Assembly: GCA_021773195.1 (NCBI GenBank)
Contig: JAJFKN010000015.1
Span: forward strand, 1 to 62,901
Direction of reading: 5' to 3'
DNA from: Gammaproteobacteria bacterium
GTDB taxonomy: Bacteria; Pseudomonadota; Gammaproteobacteria; JAKBBU01
DNA length: 62,901 nt
Shown: positions 44,020-52,560 of the stretch, piece by piece
Layout: every line of letters begins with the position of its first letter
How positions within the stretch are numbered: the first letter of the stretch is position 1
Notes under the pieces: model-generated
The model's database searches: none
The model's input: only the letters and a program-made list of their open reading frames with translations
What the model was told of the DNA's origin: nothing
Program-made: the position numbers and the translations under genes

Positions 44020-44373
44020 ATGGAAAATATAGTACTAAGTAGAAGGGTTAAGTTTTATCTGCCAATCAAGGCTTATAAAGCTTTTCAATACTGCCTCAGT
44101 GAATATGCATTTGATACCAATGACTTTGTTGAGCATTGTATCCAAAGGGCGTTACTGCCTGAAAACCTCCCTGCATTGTCTTTGAAAGGTAACTTTAGCA
44201 TTCATGAGGTTGCCACTAAGCAAGTCATTGCTGACGTTGACGAACTTTACTATCAAAAGCTTGCTCAAATTGAACCACATTATCTGAATAAAACCATTAG
44301 TTATATGGTTATCGATTATTTAACAGAGTTAGGTGTCATAGGGTATGGACCTATTGAGCATCAGAACAAATAG
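44020..44373 (+). CDS. hypothetical protein divergent from the repressor
   Basis: 117 residues, soluble, unrecognised. VKFYLPIKAYKAFQYCLSEY at the start followed by FVEHCIQRALLP has a ribbon-helix-helix flavour, and YYQKLAQIEPHYLNKTISYM is a further helix. AGGAG precedes the ATG. Followed 29 bp later by a receiver gene and probably co-transcribed with it. Confidence 0.5.
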   Translation: MENIVLSRRVKFYLPIKAYKAFQYCLSEYAFDTNDFVEHCIQRALLPENLPALSLKGNFSIHEVATKQVIADVDELYYQKLAQIEPHYLNKTISYMVIDYLTELGVIGYGPIEHQNK

Positions 44374-44402
44374 CAAGGAACATTTACATAAGGAGTAGCA
44401 TC

Positions 44403-44792
44403 ATGCTAAACAAACTAACAGCCCACACTACCAATATTCTTTTAGTAGAAGATGATCGCCTACTGCAGAAAATCAATACTAACCTTCTCACTTCGTTAGG
44501 CTACAACGTAAAAATTGCAGCTAATGGAAAAGAGGCTGTGAATACAGCTATCAATCAACATTTCGATTTGATTTTTATGGATATGAATTTGCCTGACACC
44601 AATGGAATTTCCATTACCAAATCGATTCGTTGTTTGTCTCACAAGAATAAAACAACTCCTATCGTTGCATTAACCTCGGTTAATCGCGATAGCGTTATGG
44701 AAGAAGGCCTCGAAGCCGGACTTAACGATCACCGACAAAAGCCCGCGTCACTTAATGAGTTGCGCGATGTCGTGGAACAGTGGTGCCATTAA
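44403..44792 (+). CDS. stand-alone response-regulator receiver
   Basis: 129-residue single-domain receiver: acidic pair in LLVEDDRLL, phospho-acceptor Asp in LIFMDMNLPDT, the conserved Thr/Ser in IVALTSVN, and Lys in DHRQKPASL. No output domain. AAGGAG precedes the ATG. With the histidine-less hybrid kinase nearby this may be part of a phosphorelay lacking a visible histidine phosphotransfer protein. Confidence 0.85.
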   Translation: MLNKLTAHTTNILLVEDDRLLQKINTNLLTSLGYNVKIAANGKEAVNTAINQHFDLIFMDMNLPDTNGISITKSIRCLSHKNKTTPIVALTSVNRDSVMEEGLEAGLNDHRQKPASLNELRDVVEQWCH

Positions 44793-44999
44793 TAAAGCGT
44801 GATTTTATCCAAAATATATAAGGTCTAGCTTCTACTATTGTCAGTGGTAACCCAGTTATTTTTAAGAAAAGGGTAAGGGGGAGATGTCAAATATTGTTGG
44901 TAACATTATGCTGTCAGATTAAGTGAGACGCAAATGGTTCAGTGAGGCGAGGAAAGAGAAAACGTTTAATTAAATTGTAAAGGAAGAGGTAGGCTAAGG

Positions 45000-45608
45000 A
45001 TGAGTCAATTGAGTTTGGATTCGCTTAAAAAGATATATTATGTGTTTCGGTATAAAATTATGTCACCTGTATTTAAAAAAATTTATGAGGGCGCTTTGCA
45101 TGAGTTCTCGCACTCAGGTTATGAGAAAACGACTATAGATAGCATCTCAACTAGGGGTGGAGTGGGTAGAAGCAGTATATACAGCCATTTTAATAGTAAA
45201 GCAGAAATAGCGGAACATATCATACGGGATTTATCATCTAAGTTAATAGGTGAATTGTCAAGCATTCAAGTGACACCAGATGGTGCGTATAAGCTAGAGC
45301 ATTTTATTGCAAACCGATGTCTTAATTTTTATTTTAAAAATTCAGCCCATATGGCGCTGTACAGGTTAACTCTTGAGATTTGGAATGATAAGGAATGTGC
45401 TGCACGGTGCTACCGTTGGGTCAAGTATGCTAATAGAGAAATGGAAAAGCAGATAGCCAGGATACTCATGAACAGTGGTAACTATCATGTGGGGGTACTG
45501 TCTATAACAACAAAAGGCATCTTAAGACATGTTTACGGAGAACTTTATTTCCATGTGCAGAATCAATATCGGCAAGATTTTGAAGAAGTTGAAAGTGCTC
45601 TAGGTTGA
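45000..45608 (+). CDS. TetR-family transcriptional regulator
   Basis: 202 residues, HTH in the N-terminal 60 residues: IYEGALHEFSHSGYEKTTID, then GVGRSSIYSHFNSKAEIAE, a textbook TetR recognition helix. The first 20 residues are an extension; the Met at 45060 would give a standard-length N-terminus. The ligand domain is unassignable. GAGG lies upstream. Followed by a second, shorter regulator-like gene in the same direction. Confidence 0.85.
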   Translation: MSQLSLDSLKKIYYVFRYKIMSPVFKKIYEGALHEFSHSGYEKTTIDSISTRGGVGRSSIYSHFNSKAEIAEHIIRDLSSKLIGELSSIQVTPDGAYKLEHFIANRCLNFYFKNSAHMALYRLTLEIWNDKECAARCYRWVKYANREMEKQIARILMNSGNYHVGVLSITTKGILRHVYGELYFHVQNQYRQDFEEVESALG

Positions 45609-45656
45609 TGGGGCAATATTATCATTTTTTTAGGCGACAATAGGAGAAATAACATA

Positions 45657-46169
45657 GTGATTAAACAAGATACAATGGATAGCCTAAAAGAGTCAGCAAA
45701 AAACCTCATGTTCAGCCGTGGATATGCCAAAACTCAGATAGAAGACATCGTTAATGATAGTGGATTTGAGTTCAGTTCTGGTCAGGGTATTGTGGATATG
45801 AAACATTATATCTACGGTCTATTGTTCGAAGATGCTCATGCAAAATTGGAAAAAGAATTGTTTGGCTGGAAATGTTCTGGCGAGATTGATGATTTGGATT
45901 CTTCCTACTATCAATTACGCGATCATTATGAAAAAGAAGATACTGACTTTATCATTTTAATGAGTGCAGAGCCCATTGAGGAAAGGCGTAAGTTTTTCCA
46001 TATTATTCAACGTCATTATCGAGCTATTTTTGATGCATTTTTATTTGCTCAGGAAAATAGTGGCCTAAGCGATGAAGACAAGCAAGAGCTGGCAAAACGT
46101 CATGTTCATCGGTTAGCAGGTCAGGTCATAACCTCAGCCATGGATTTGCATATTGCTGACGAACTATGA
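45657..46169 (+). CDS. TetR-like protein with degenerate HTH
   Basis: 170 residues with GTG start behind AGGAGAAA. LKESAKNLMFSRGYAKTQIEDIV follows the first helices of TetR proteins, but the recognition helix region (NDSGFEFSSGQGIVDMKHYIYGLLF) departs from the usual G-V-S-x-x-x-I-Y-x-H-F pattern: Tyr and Phe are shifted and the turn is unusual. It may have lost DNA binding or act as a partner to the preceding TetR protein. The rest is helical and charged. Confidence 0.6.
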   Translation: MIKQDTMDSLKESAKNLMFSRGYAKTQIEDIVNDSGFEFSSGQGIVDMKHYIYGLLFEDAHAKLEKELFGWKCSGEIDDLDSSYYQLRDHYEKEDTDFIILMSAEPIEERRKFFHIIQRHYRAIFDAFLFAQENSGLSDEDKQELAKRHVHRLAGQVITSAMDLHIADEL

Positions 46170-46220
46170 ACTAGCAATCTTATATGAAAAAGCGGATATT
46201 TTAATACAGGAGTAAACCTT

Positions 46221-46574
46221 GTGAGTAAGGTCCAATTGATGAAACAGCAATTTATTATCCTAATACGATACTCTAATCGAGTGCGTTGGTGTATGGCTTC
46301 ATGTTGTTTAGCACTATTTCTCCAAGTTTTCCTGAGCAGTTTGAATGACCATTTCTATGACGTTGTTCTTAGTGGAAATCCCGTCGCTAGTTGGATTTTT
46401 GATGCTATATCGTATGCCACTGATACCATTTTATTGATGATGGTGTTTGGTTTCGTGTGCATTTTTTACCAAGAATTCAAAATGCGCAAATCTTTAAAAG
46501 CACTTAAGTATGGTAAAGAGGGGAATCATGGGTGGTTTTTTAAATATAATGGACATTGGAGCTGTCAACCATGA
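46221..46574 (+). CDS. two-span membrane protein, unknown
   Basis: 117 residues, GTG start after CAGGAGT. Two membrane segments (about 22-41 and 65-90) separated by a polar loop (SLNDHFYDVVLSGNPVA); a basic cytoplasmic tail. Not recognised. Its stop overlaps the ATG of the following small HTH gene by 4 bp, so the two are translationally linked. Confidence 0.55.
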   Translation: MSKVQLMKQQFIILIRYSNRVRWCMASCCLALFLQVFLSSLNDHFYDVVLSGNPVASWIFDAISYATDTILLMMVFGFVCIFYQEFKMRKSLKALKYGKEGNHGWFFKYNGHWSCQP

Positions 46575-46840
46575 GTGATATATACACAAAACTCATAGAT
46601 GAGATCTTGGAATTACCTGGATACAATTTAAGTGCCATTGCGGGCGAGCTATCAGTTGGGTACGCAGCATTGAAACAAATTTATAATGGTAAAACCAAAA
46701 AGCCTCATGCTTCTCAGGCTTCAGCGCTATTTCACATGCATATTTACCTAAGGCCTGACTTGTGGGGGCTGGGTGCACGGTGGCGTATTCGCTTAACTTT
46801 AGAGAATGGCATAGAAGGCGATGATGGCGATCAAAATTAG
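46571..46840 (+). CDS. small HTH protein (paralogue A)
   Basis: 89 residues from the ATG that overlaps the previous stop. YTKLIDEILELPGYNLSAIA then ELSVGYAALKQIYNGKTKKPH looks like a compact Cro/XRE-type HTH, and the invariant tail RPDLWGLG follows. A clearly related gene lies at 56563-56826, with the same KLIDEILELPGY and RPDLWGLG blocks. The two bracket the Hcp module and the first part of the biosynthetic cluster. Confidence 0.7.
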   Translation: MSDIYTKLIDEILELPGYNLSAIAGELSVGYAALKQIYNGKTKKPHASQASALFHMHIYLRPDLWGLGARWRIRLTLENGIEGDDGDQN

Positions 46841-47052
46841 CAACCAAATTCTTATTTATACTACTGGTCTAGCAATAAAAGGCTCACAAAAATATTTAAG
46901 TTCTGTAAGTCAAATGCCATAGTTTTGTTTTGCAATTTATCATATCCAACTAAATAACAAGTCTTACAAAATTTTATATTGACGAACTTTTCCATTTTCT
47001 TTAACGTTGTTTGAGATAACAAGTGTTTACTAGTCACTTAAAAGGAAAAAAC

Positions 47053-47544
47053 ATGAGTATTTATCTAACCATCAACGGTATTAAAGGGGATGTAACTACC
47101 CAGGGTCATCAAGGTAGTATACAGCTGCATACGGTTCAAGAAGGCATGAAGCGTTTTATTTCACCTATGAAGTCAGGAAAAGGCACAGGGCGTGAAGCCA
47201 GCGGGGTTGCCTATCGTGAACTTAGGTTGCTCAAAAGCGTGGATGATGCTAGCGTGCCGTTATTTACACAAGCCCACAAACAGCAGGCACTACCCAATGC
47301 AAAAATCACTTTTGCACGCACGGGTGGCACAGAGAGTCCACAGCCTTACCTAGAGTACGACCTGAGCAACGTGCTTATCAGTGGTATCCATACTATTACA
47401 CCGCCGAATGATAACCGTCCTTTAGAATACCTCACACTCAATTTCACTAAGATACAAAAGCGTTATACACCGACGGATAATAGCCATGCAGTGAATGGCC
47501 CATCGGTGGCTTGTTATGATATTGCAGCAGCTAAATTAACCTAA
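47053..47544 (+). CDS. Hcp-family type VI secretion protein (orphan)
   Basis: Start at 47053 follows AAAGGAAA; an earlier frame start adds ten unconserved residues. 163 residues: SIYLTINGIKGDVTTQGHQG, then GVAYRELRLLKSVDDASVPL and ITFARTGGT-type strands, ending NRPLEYLTLNFTKIQKRYTP. This is the beta-barrel Hcp pattern with the typical I-x-I-x-G-D start. Hcp hexamers form the T6SS inner tube and carry effectors, yet no other T6SS gene is present. The next two genes resemble an effector and immunity pair. Confidence 0.85.
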   Translation: MSIYLTINGIKGDVTTQGHQGSIQLHTVQEGMKRFISPMKSGKGTGREASGVAYRELRLLKSVDDASVPLFTQAHKQQALPNAKITFARTGGTESPQPYLEYDLSNVLISGIHTITPPNDNRPLEYLTLNFTKIQKRYTPTDNSHAVNGPSVACYDIAAAKLT

Positions 47545-47554
47545 GAGGTGCCTG

Positions 47555-48586
47555 ATGTATTATATGACAGAGCCTTTCGAAAGTGCTGATGATCTTGTTG
47601 AAGCCTTTTATCAACCCAAAACTCAGAACGAGCATAAAGCCTATCTACGTCATCTGATTATGGCTAATGAAGATACCATGGCCTTACCTCATGCCCTGTG
47701 TACATCAAGGCGAGTGGATGGAGGCCTTGCCCAAGCGAACAGCCTTTTCTGGATTCCTGATAAGCATTTAGACGAGTATTCGCTTTTTGAAGTGGACGAG
47801 GCCCGAGATGCCTGCCGCAATGTGAATCAATATTCAGGCTGGAATCGCTTCCAACTGAATCGATTGCTTAAAAGTGAGAATGACCCTCAGTGTGCCTGGG
47901 CTATGGCAGCAGTGAATACACAAGTGGCTAGGATGAATAACGGTCTGGGAGATATTGCTGTGCCCATGACCCTAGGCGCCTTTGAACATGGGGCGGACTA
48001 TCTCAATGACAGTGTGAGAGATTTCAAAACCAGCTTGGATGATTTTAAAGTGACCATGCAGGAATACTTACATGGCGCGAAAGCCTTTCAGCCTGAGATG
48101 AAGGCTATGCTGGAAGAATCTTACCTAGAAATGAATAAAAGATACGTTCCAGCGGTACGCAATTATGCTAGCATTGTACGTAACGGCTCTGTAATGGTGC
48201 GCCATGGGGTAGAGGATACCTTCCAGCTATCGGAAACTGCGGCCAAATGGGCTACAGACCCTCATGCCTTGGAGGTCCTCACCAATGCCATGAAATGGTG
48301 CAAGCTAGGCTTATTCTCCGTGGCTTTTGAAATTGTTGATGGCGGTTATGAAGTCTATGAAGATCATAAGGAAGGCAAGAATTGGGCGAAGAAGGCTTCA
48401 GAGGTGGCAGGGGAGTTAGTGGTTGGTGCCATTGCTGGAGGGCTTGTCATAATTGCTAGCCCAGAATGTTTAATTGCTGCTTTAGCCTATGGTGCTGGTG
48501 CCGGGGCTATAAGTGATTATGCTGGCAATAAAGCAGGTGATAAAGTGTATGCTGAATACCATAAATGGCGAGAGCGGACCATATAG
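47555..48586 (+). CDS. putative Hcp-linked effector with C-terminal hydrophobic hairpin
   Basis: 343 residues, not recognised as a known toxin. The helical N-terminal two thirds include LVEAFYQPKTQNEHKAYLRH, then NQYSGWNRFQLNRLLK and a heptad-like region (DYLNDSVRDFKTSLDDFKVTM). Near the C-terminus a Gly/Ala-rich hydrophobic segment (about 285-325: ELVVGAIAGGLVIIASPE, LIAALAYGAGAGAISDYAG) resembles the hairpin of pore-forming toxins. Starts 10 bp after Hcp and overlaps the membrane protein that follows by one base: the layout of a carried effector followed by its immunity gene. Function inferred from context. Confidence 0.55.
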   Translation: MYYMTEPFESADDLVEAFYQPKTQNEHKAYLRHLIMANEDTMALPHALCTSRRVDGGLAQANSLFWIPDKHLDEYSLFEVDEARDACRNVNQYSGWNRFQLNRLLKSENDPQCAWAMAAVNTQVARMNNGLGDIAVPMTLGAFEHGADYLNDSVRDFKTSLDDFKVTMQEYLHGAKAFQPEMKAMLEESYLEMNKRYVPAVRNYASIVRNGSVMVRHGVEDTFQLSETAAKWATDPHALEVLTNAMKWCKLGLFSVAFEIVDGGYEVYEDHKEGKNWAKKASEVAGELVVGAIAGGLVIIASPECLIAALAYGAGAGAISDYAGNKAGDKVYAEYHKWRERTI

Positions 48587-48996
48587 TGAATATACTAAAT
48601 AGTATAAGTTCAATGTTGCTTAACCTTCTAGGAGTGTGCATTATTTTGCTCCTTATTTTTGCACCACTTTTATTAACTGTAGTACGTCGCCACTATGATC
48701 CATTCTTTGGTAAAGTAGGTGGTGTCAAAGGCGAGGTAGGAATTCCGTTATGGAGTCCATACATTAGAAGTCTTGGATATGCTTTTTACCTCGTATTCAA
48801 ACACCAATCTGTAAGAAAACCCTATGCTTATAAGTTGTACAAGGGATATGATTTCAGGGGTAATGCCACATGGTCTGTGAAAATCATTTCTTTTGTTGTG
48901 GTTTATGTAGGATTTTCTGCTTTATTTTTTAGCATTGTTTTTTGTATTATAAGTTTCCTATTTGGTTATCCTGCCGGATCTGACGTTAATGTGTAG
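48586..48996 (+). CDS. putative immunity membrane protein
   Basis: 136 residues from GTG at 48586, which overlaps the effector stop by one base; an ATG at 48565 is the alternative. Two strong membrane segments (about 11-33 and 100-125) flank a cytoplasmic or periplasmic loop with HYDPFFGKVGG and KLYKGYDFRGN. Membrane immunity proteins commonly neutralise pore-forming T6SS effectors, and the position directly after the putative effector supports that role. No family recognised. Confidence 0.5.
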   Translation: MNILNSISSMLLNLLGVCIILLLIFAPLLLTVVRRHYDPFFGKVGGVKGEVGIPLWSPYIRSLGYAFYLVFKHQSVRKPYAYKLYKGYDFRGNATWSVKIISFVVVYVGFSALFFSIVFCIISFLFGYPAGSDVNV

Positions 48997-49294
48997 CTTC
49001 AAATGGTAATGAGTTACATTCTTTCCCTGTCTATGTGGGAAATGGGTTGATTTTATACCTATCTGAACTATGAATAGGGTTATCTATTATTTGACCTCTT
49101 TATTCGTGCTTGAAAATTTTTCGACCTTGATTCAGACAGCCTGCTTGAAAGTAGGACTGGGTATGTTAATAAAGTTGTAATATTTGATCGTATTTTGTAA
49201 AATACTACGGGTTTTATGAGAAAGTTGAAAATGTCTTTGAGTAGATAGTGCGGTAGAAACATTCCTTTTGAAAATATGATGATGAGAACCTAGC

Positions 49295-49945
49295 TTGGCG
49301 AAACATTACCTTAAACTGGGCGCGATATTACAGAAACTTTTATATAGCAGAAGAATGAATGTTTCTGAGCTTGCTCGTAAGACTAAAGTACCTACGCCAA
49401 CTATTCATAGAATAGTGACAGGTAAGTCAACGAGACCTTATCGGTCATCACTTGTTCCTATTGCCGATTATTTTAATATTTCTGTAGATCAACTTTTGGG
49501 TGAAGAAGCTCTACCCGAGGTCAATAGCAATTCTAATTCATTAGCTGGGCATATTCCTATAAAAAACATACCTGTAATTCCATGGGATGAATTAAAGGTT
49601 AAAGATGACATAGAGATTGATTGTAAAAAAGTGGTACCGTTTCTTGGTGAAATTAGTGAGCATGGGTTCGCAACAGTTTTACCAGACACCTCAATGGAGC
49701 CGATGTTTGTTCAGAATTCAATCTTAATAATTGATCCCAAAAGTGAAATTAGCGATAGGAATTTCATTTTGGCCTTATTAGGTCCTAATCATATTCCTGT
49801 ATTGAGACAAATACTTAATGATGCTGACCACAAGTACATAAAAGCAATAAATAGTGATTTGTGTGAACTTCAAATGCGTCTGCTTACAGATAAAGACAAA
49901 ATACTGGGCAAATTACTTGAGTCGAGAGTAAATTTTTCACAATAG
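49295..49945 (+). CDS. HTH/S24-like repressor
   Basis: 216 residues, apparently from TTG at 49295, since no ATG occurs in frame upstream before a stop. N-terminal HTH: MNVSELARKTKVPTPTIHRI, followed by VTGKSTRPYRSSLVPIADYF. C-terminal S24/LexA-like beta domain: HGFATVLPDTSMEPMF (Ser of the SMEP motif), SILIIDPKSEI and ILALLGPNHIPVLRQ, where a Lys is not at the usual catalytic place, so self-cleavage is doubtful. Candidate regulator of the element or of the biosynthetic cluster that follows. Confidence 0.78.
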   Translation: MAKHYLKLGAILQKLLYSRRMNVSELARKTKVPTPTIHRIVTGKSTRPYRSSLVPIADYFNISVDQLLGEEALPEVNSNSNSLAGHIPIKNIPVIPWDELKVKDDIEIDCKKVVPFLGEISEHGFATVLPDTSMEPMFVQNSILIIDPKSEISDRNFILALLGPNHIPVLRQILNDADHKYIKAINSDLCELQMRLLTDKDKILGKLLESRVNFSQ

Positions 49946-50105
49946 CCGAAGCAAAGGAGTAAAAAATGCCAAAAAAATCCCTATATAGTAGTGTAAGTTG
50001 TTTTGTCTGCTATACAGTGTTTTTTACTAATGATAAAATGGCCAATCGTTTATCCAAATCAAGAGCTTTATATAAGCCAATATCATGTTCTAAGGCAGGA
50101 ATTTC

Positions 50106-50645
50106 ATGGAAGTAAAATCTGTTGCACAATGTATATATGCGACCGCCCAATTTTTTATCAAATATAAAAAAAGCCTTTCTTATAAGCCAAATTACAGAAT
50201 TCTTGAAATCTATAAGAATGACAAGGACGAATATATAGCCCAAATTCAAGTAATTAATAGGAATCATGTCTTTACTGTTAGGATAGAAGAGATCCTCGCT
50301 AAGGATGATTTGGTTGATCAGTTTTCTCCGAGAGATATAAGGACGCTAACATACCTAGGGTACCTCTCAATTAATAGCCCACAATATAAAATACTTGCAA
50401 AAAGACTTTCTGAAGGTGATGGTAAGCTAATATTTTCAATCAAACAGAAGGGAAACCGTAATATTATAAATAAGACAGCAGATGAAATGGTCAAGGAAAA
50501 AGAAATTGCTGAGTCACTTAGCTCAAGAGATGCGCAAGCTCTTGGCTATGTTTTAGCATCTGAAAGCAGAATAGAGGAAGATAAGCTCAAAAAGACCCTG
50601 CTTGATAAGGCAAGGGAAGCTCTTCCTAATGAAAAACTTTGCTAG
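50106..50645 (+). CDS. hypothetical protein
   Basis: 179 residues, cytoplasmic, Lys/Ile-rich. Distinct block FSPRDIRTLTYLGYLSINSPQ, followed by KILAKRLSEGDGKLIFSIKQKG; a helical C-terminus with SSRDAQALGYVLASESRI echoes the first block (SPRDIRTLTYLGYL), suggesting an internal repeat. Not recognised; possibly a Legionellales-type regulatory protein. Stands alone upstream of the cluster. Confidence 0.5.
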   Translation: MEVKSVAQCIYATAQFFIKYKKSLSYKPNYRILEIYKNDKDEYIAQIQVINRNHVFTVRIEEILAKDDLVDQFSPRDIRTLTYLGYLSINSPQYKILAKRLSEGDGKLIFSIKQKGNRNIINKTADEMVKEKEIAESLSSRDAQALGYVLASESRIEEDKLKKTLLDKAREALPNEKLC

Positions 50646-50735
50646 AGAGTTAATCAATTGCACATAGAACTGCTTGTTTTGATCATAATAATATAATTTA
50701 AGGTATATATACACTAAGTGCACTAAAAGCAACAG

Positions 50736-50741
50736 TATAAT
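50736..50741 (+). promoter_or_regulatory. possible -10 element upstream of the biosynthetic cluster
   Basis: A consensus TATAAT lies 15 bp before the first cluster gene, with the palindrome AGTGCACT (50717-50724) in the -35 region. The -35 box itself is poor, so activator control is plausible. The short leader leaves room for the GGGAGAG ribosome site. Confidence 0.35.
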
Positions 50742-50756
50742 TTTAGGGAGAGATGG

Positions 50757-51461
50757 GTGCAGGACAAACTGATAATACAGCAAGACAAAAGAATAATACC
50801 TAAGTATTTAGGCTTTTTTATCATGCTGTATATGGCAGGGCCATTAGCAACAATGCTACTAGTATACAGGGAAGTTCCAATTTTTGGTTTTACTGCATCT
50901 GCGGCTTCGTTTCTTAGTCCCATCTGGTATCTAACAAGCGACATTGTGACAGAGGTTTATGGTTACAAAGTGTCTAGAAATTTATTTTGGTGTTGGGGGG
51001 CTGCAGGAATTTTAACCGCATCCCTTCTAAATATGACTATATATTTACATTCACCAGAAAATTGGCATGATGCCTACGCATACAAAATTGTCATGGGGCA
51101 TTTACTAAAGGATGTGATAGATGCATGGCTTGTAATGGGGGTATCAAATTTTTTAAATACTTACTTAATATCTAAGTCCAAAATATATTTGGGTGGAAAG
51201 TTTTTTTGGTTAAGAAGTATTGTCGCGTCATCTGCGGGTGTATGTACACTTGAAATATTATTCCAGCTTGGACTTATAGGTACGCTGCCCACTAATACTT
51301 TATTGTCAATGATGTCTATTGGGATAGTAATTAAAATCATTTGTATAGTTATTCTAATTGTTCCTTGTAGCTTTATTACTTCTACACTTAAACGTGTAGA
51401 AAAAATAGATGTGTACGATTATTCAACAAATTATAACCCTTTTATGCTTAAAACAGACTAG
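50757..51461 (+). CDS. VUT-family transporter (YhhQ/DUF165-like)
   Basis: 234 residues from GTG after GGGAGAG. Six membrane segments; the signature of the family appears in SPIWYLTSDIVTEVYGYKVSRNLFW, given as WYLTSDIVTEVYGYKVSR (the D-x-x-x-E-x-Y-G motif). Characterised relatives take up queuosine precursors; others are called putative vitamin uptake transporters. At the head of a biosynthetic cluster it may import a precursor or cofactor. The next gene starts 10 bp later. Confidence 0.82.
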   Translation: MQDKLIIQQDKRIIPKYLGFFIMLYMAGPLATMLLVYREVPIFGFTASAASFLSPIWYLTSDIVTEVYGYKVSRNLFWCWGAAGILTASLLNMTIYLHSPENWHDAYAYKIVMGHLLKDVIDAWLVMGVSNFLNTYLISKSKIYLGGKFFWLRSIVASSAGVCTLEILFQLGLIGTLPTNTLLSMMSIGIVIKIICIVILIVPCSFITSTLKRVEKIDVYDYSTNYNPFMLKTD

Positions 51462-51471
51462 CGAGATTTAA

Positions 51472-52560
51472 ATGAAGAAAGTTGTTTTTTTAACGGGTGG
51501 AACAGGTTTTATTGGGAAGTATTTGATCGAAAAGTTAGTGGCACTTCCAGAAATCAAGCTAATTTATGTTCTAAGAAGGGAGCAAAGCGGGAATCCGAGT
51601 TTTAATGACTCGGAAATGAGAAAAGTAGAGTTCATTACTGGTGATATCGCTATTAAGGGCCTAGGACTCTCATTTGAGGATTATGACAAAATCTGTCAGG
51701 AGGTTGATGTTATTTATCATCTGGCTGCTGAAGTTAATTTTGTGAAACCATTTTCATCGCTGGTTAATTCCAATGTAAATAGCCTTTCAGAATTGATTGC
51801 TATATGTAAATATGGCAAGAAAAAGATACTAAACTTTACTTCTACCCTTGGGGCAGCGTGTTCAAAAGATAAAAATAATAATTATATTGAAGATTTCCCT
51901 GACAAGACTCCATACTATTCAGATATGGGTTATTTACAATCAAAATATGAAGCTGAGAAACTGTTGTCGGAAGAAGATAATAGGCGTGATTTTGTTAATA
52001 TATTTAGACTCGGATACATAACAAGCCATAGCAAAACAGGTTCTTGTCCATACAAAAATAATCAACTTATGCTATTTATCAAAAGCTGTATACAGTTGGG
52101 AGTTTACCCAAATCTTAAAAGGTTGTTGAATTTAACTTCAGTAGATTTTGCCGCCGATATTATGGGGCTACGTGACTTTATGAGCTCAGGAGGTCATGTG
52201 ATCAATCTTTTCAATTGTTCTGAGTATATATCATGGAATGAGCTTATGAGCTGGTTTGTTAAACGGGGCTATGATATGAAAATGACAGATTTCAAATCAT
52301 GGCAAGAACAGTTTCTTTCTGCGGGCAAGGACAATGCATTGTTTCGATTACGTCTTGTATACAGGAAAAAAAATGCGGATGATAAAATACTTAGATTTGG
52401 TAAAGAAATTGATAAATATAGAACGGATAAATTGTGTTACTACGTAGATAAATATGGGATAAATATGCCGGCAATTAAAGAGCGATTATTACCTGCTATG
52501 TTTAATTATCTTCGGTCCGCCAATTTCTTGCCAACTTCAAACAAGGAGCTTGCAGAGTGA
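51472..52560 (+). CDS. stand-alone thioester-reductase-like extended SDR
   Basis: 362 residues. NAD(P)-binding TGGTGFIGKY at residues 8-17, VIYHLAAEVNF, the Ser region LNFTSTLGAAC and the catalytic Tyr-x-x-x-Lys in GYLQSKYEAEKLL match the Male-sterility/NAD_binding_4 group. That group includes the terminal reductase domains of NRPSs and carboxylic acid reductases that release products as aldehydes or alcohols. Here it is free-standing, with no adenylation or carrier domain in the window. Overlaps the MFS gene by 4 bp. Confidence 0.8.
   Translation: MKKVVFLTGGTGFIGKYLIEKLVALPEIKLIYVLRREQSGNPSFNDSEMRKVEFITGDIAIKGLGLSFEDYDKICQEVDVIYHLAAEVNFVKPFSSLVNSNVNSLSELIAICKYGKKKILNFTSTLGAACSKDKNNNYIEDFPDKTPYYSDMGYLQSKYEAEKLLSEEDNRRDFVNIFRLGYITSHSKTGSCPYKNNQLMLFIKSCIQLGVYPNLKRLLNLTSVDFAADIMGLRDFMSSGGHVINLFNCSEYISWNELMSWFVKRGYDMKMTDFKSWQEQFLSAGKDNALFRLRLVYRKKNADDKILRFGKEIDKYRTDKLCYYVDKYGINMPAIKERLLPAMFNYLRSANFLPTSNKELAE

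Noticed and set aside
47053..48996. A type VI secretion gene cluster.
   Set aside because: Only Hcp and two neighbours are present; no sheath, baseplate, ClpV, TssM or VgrG gene was seen.
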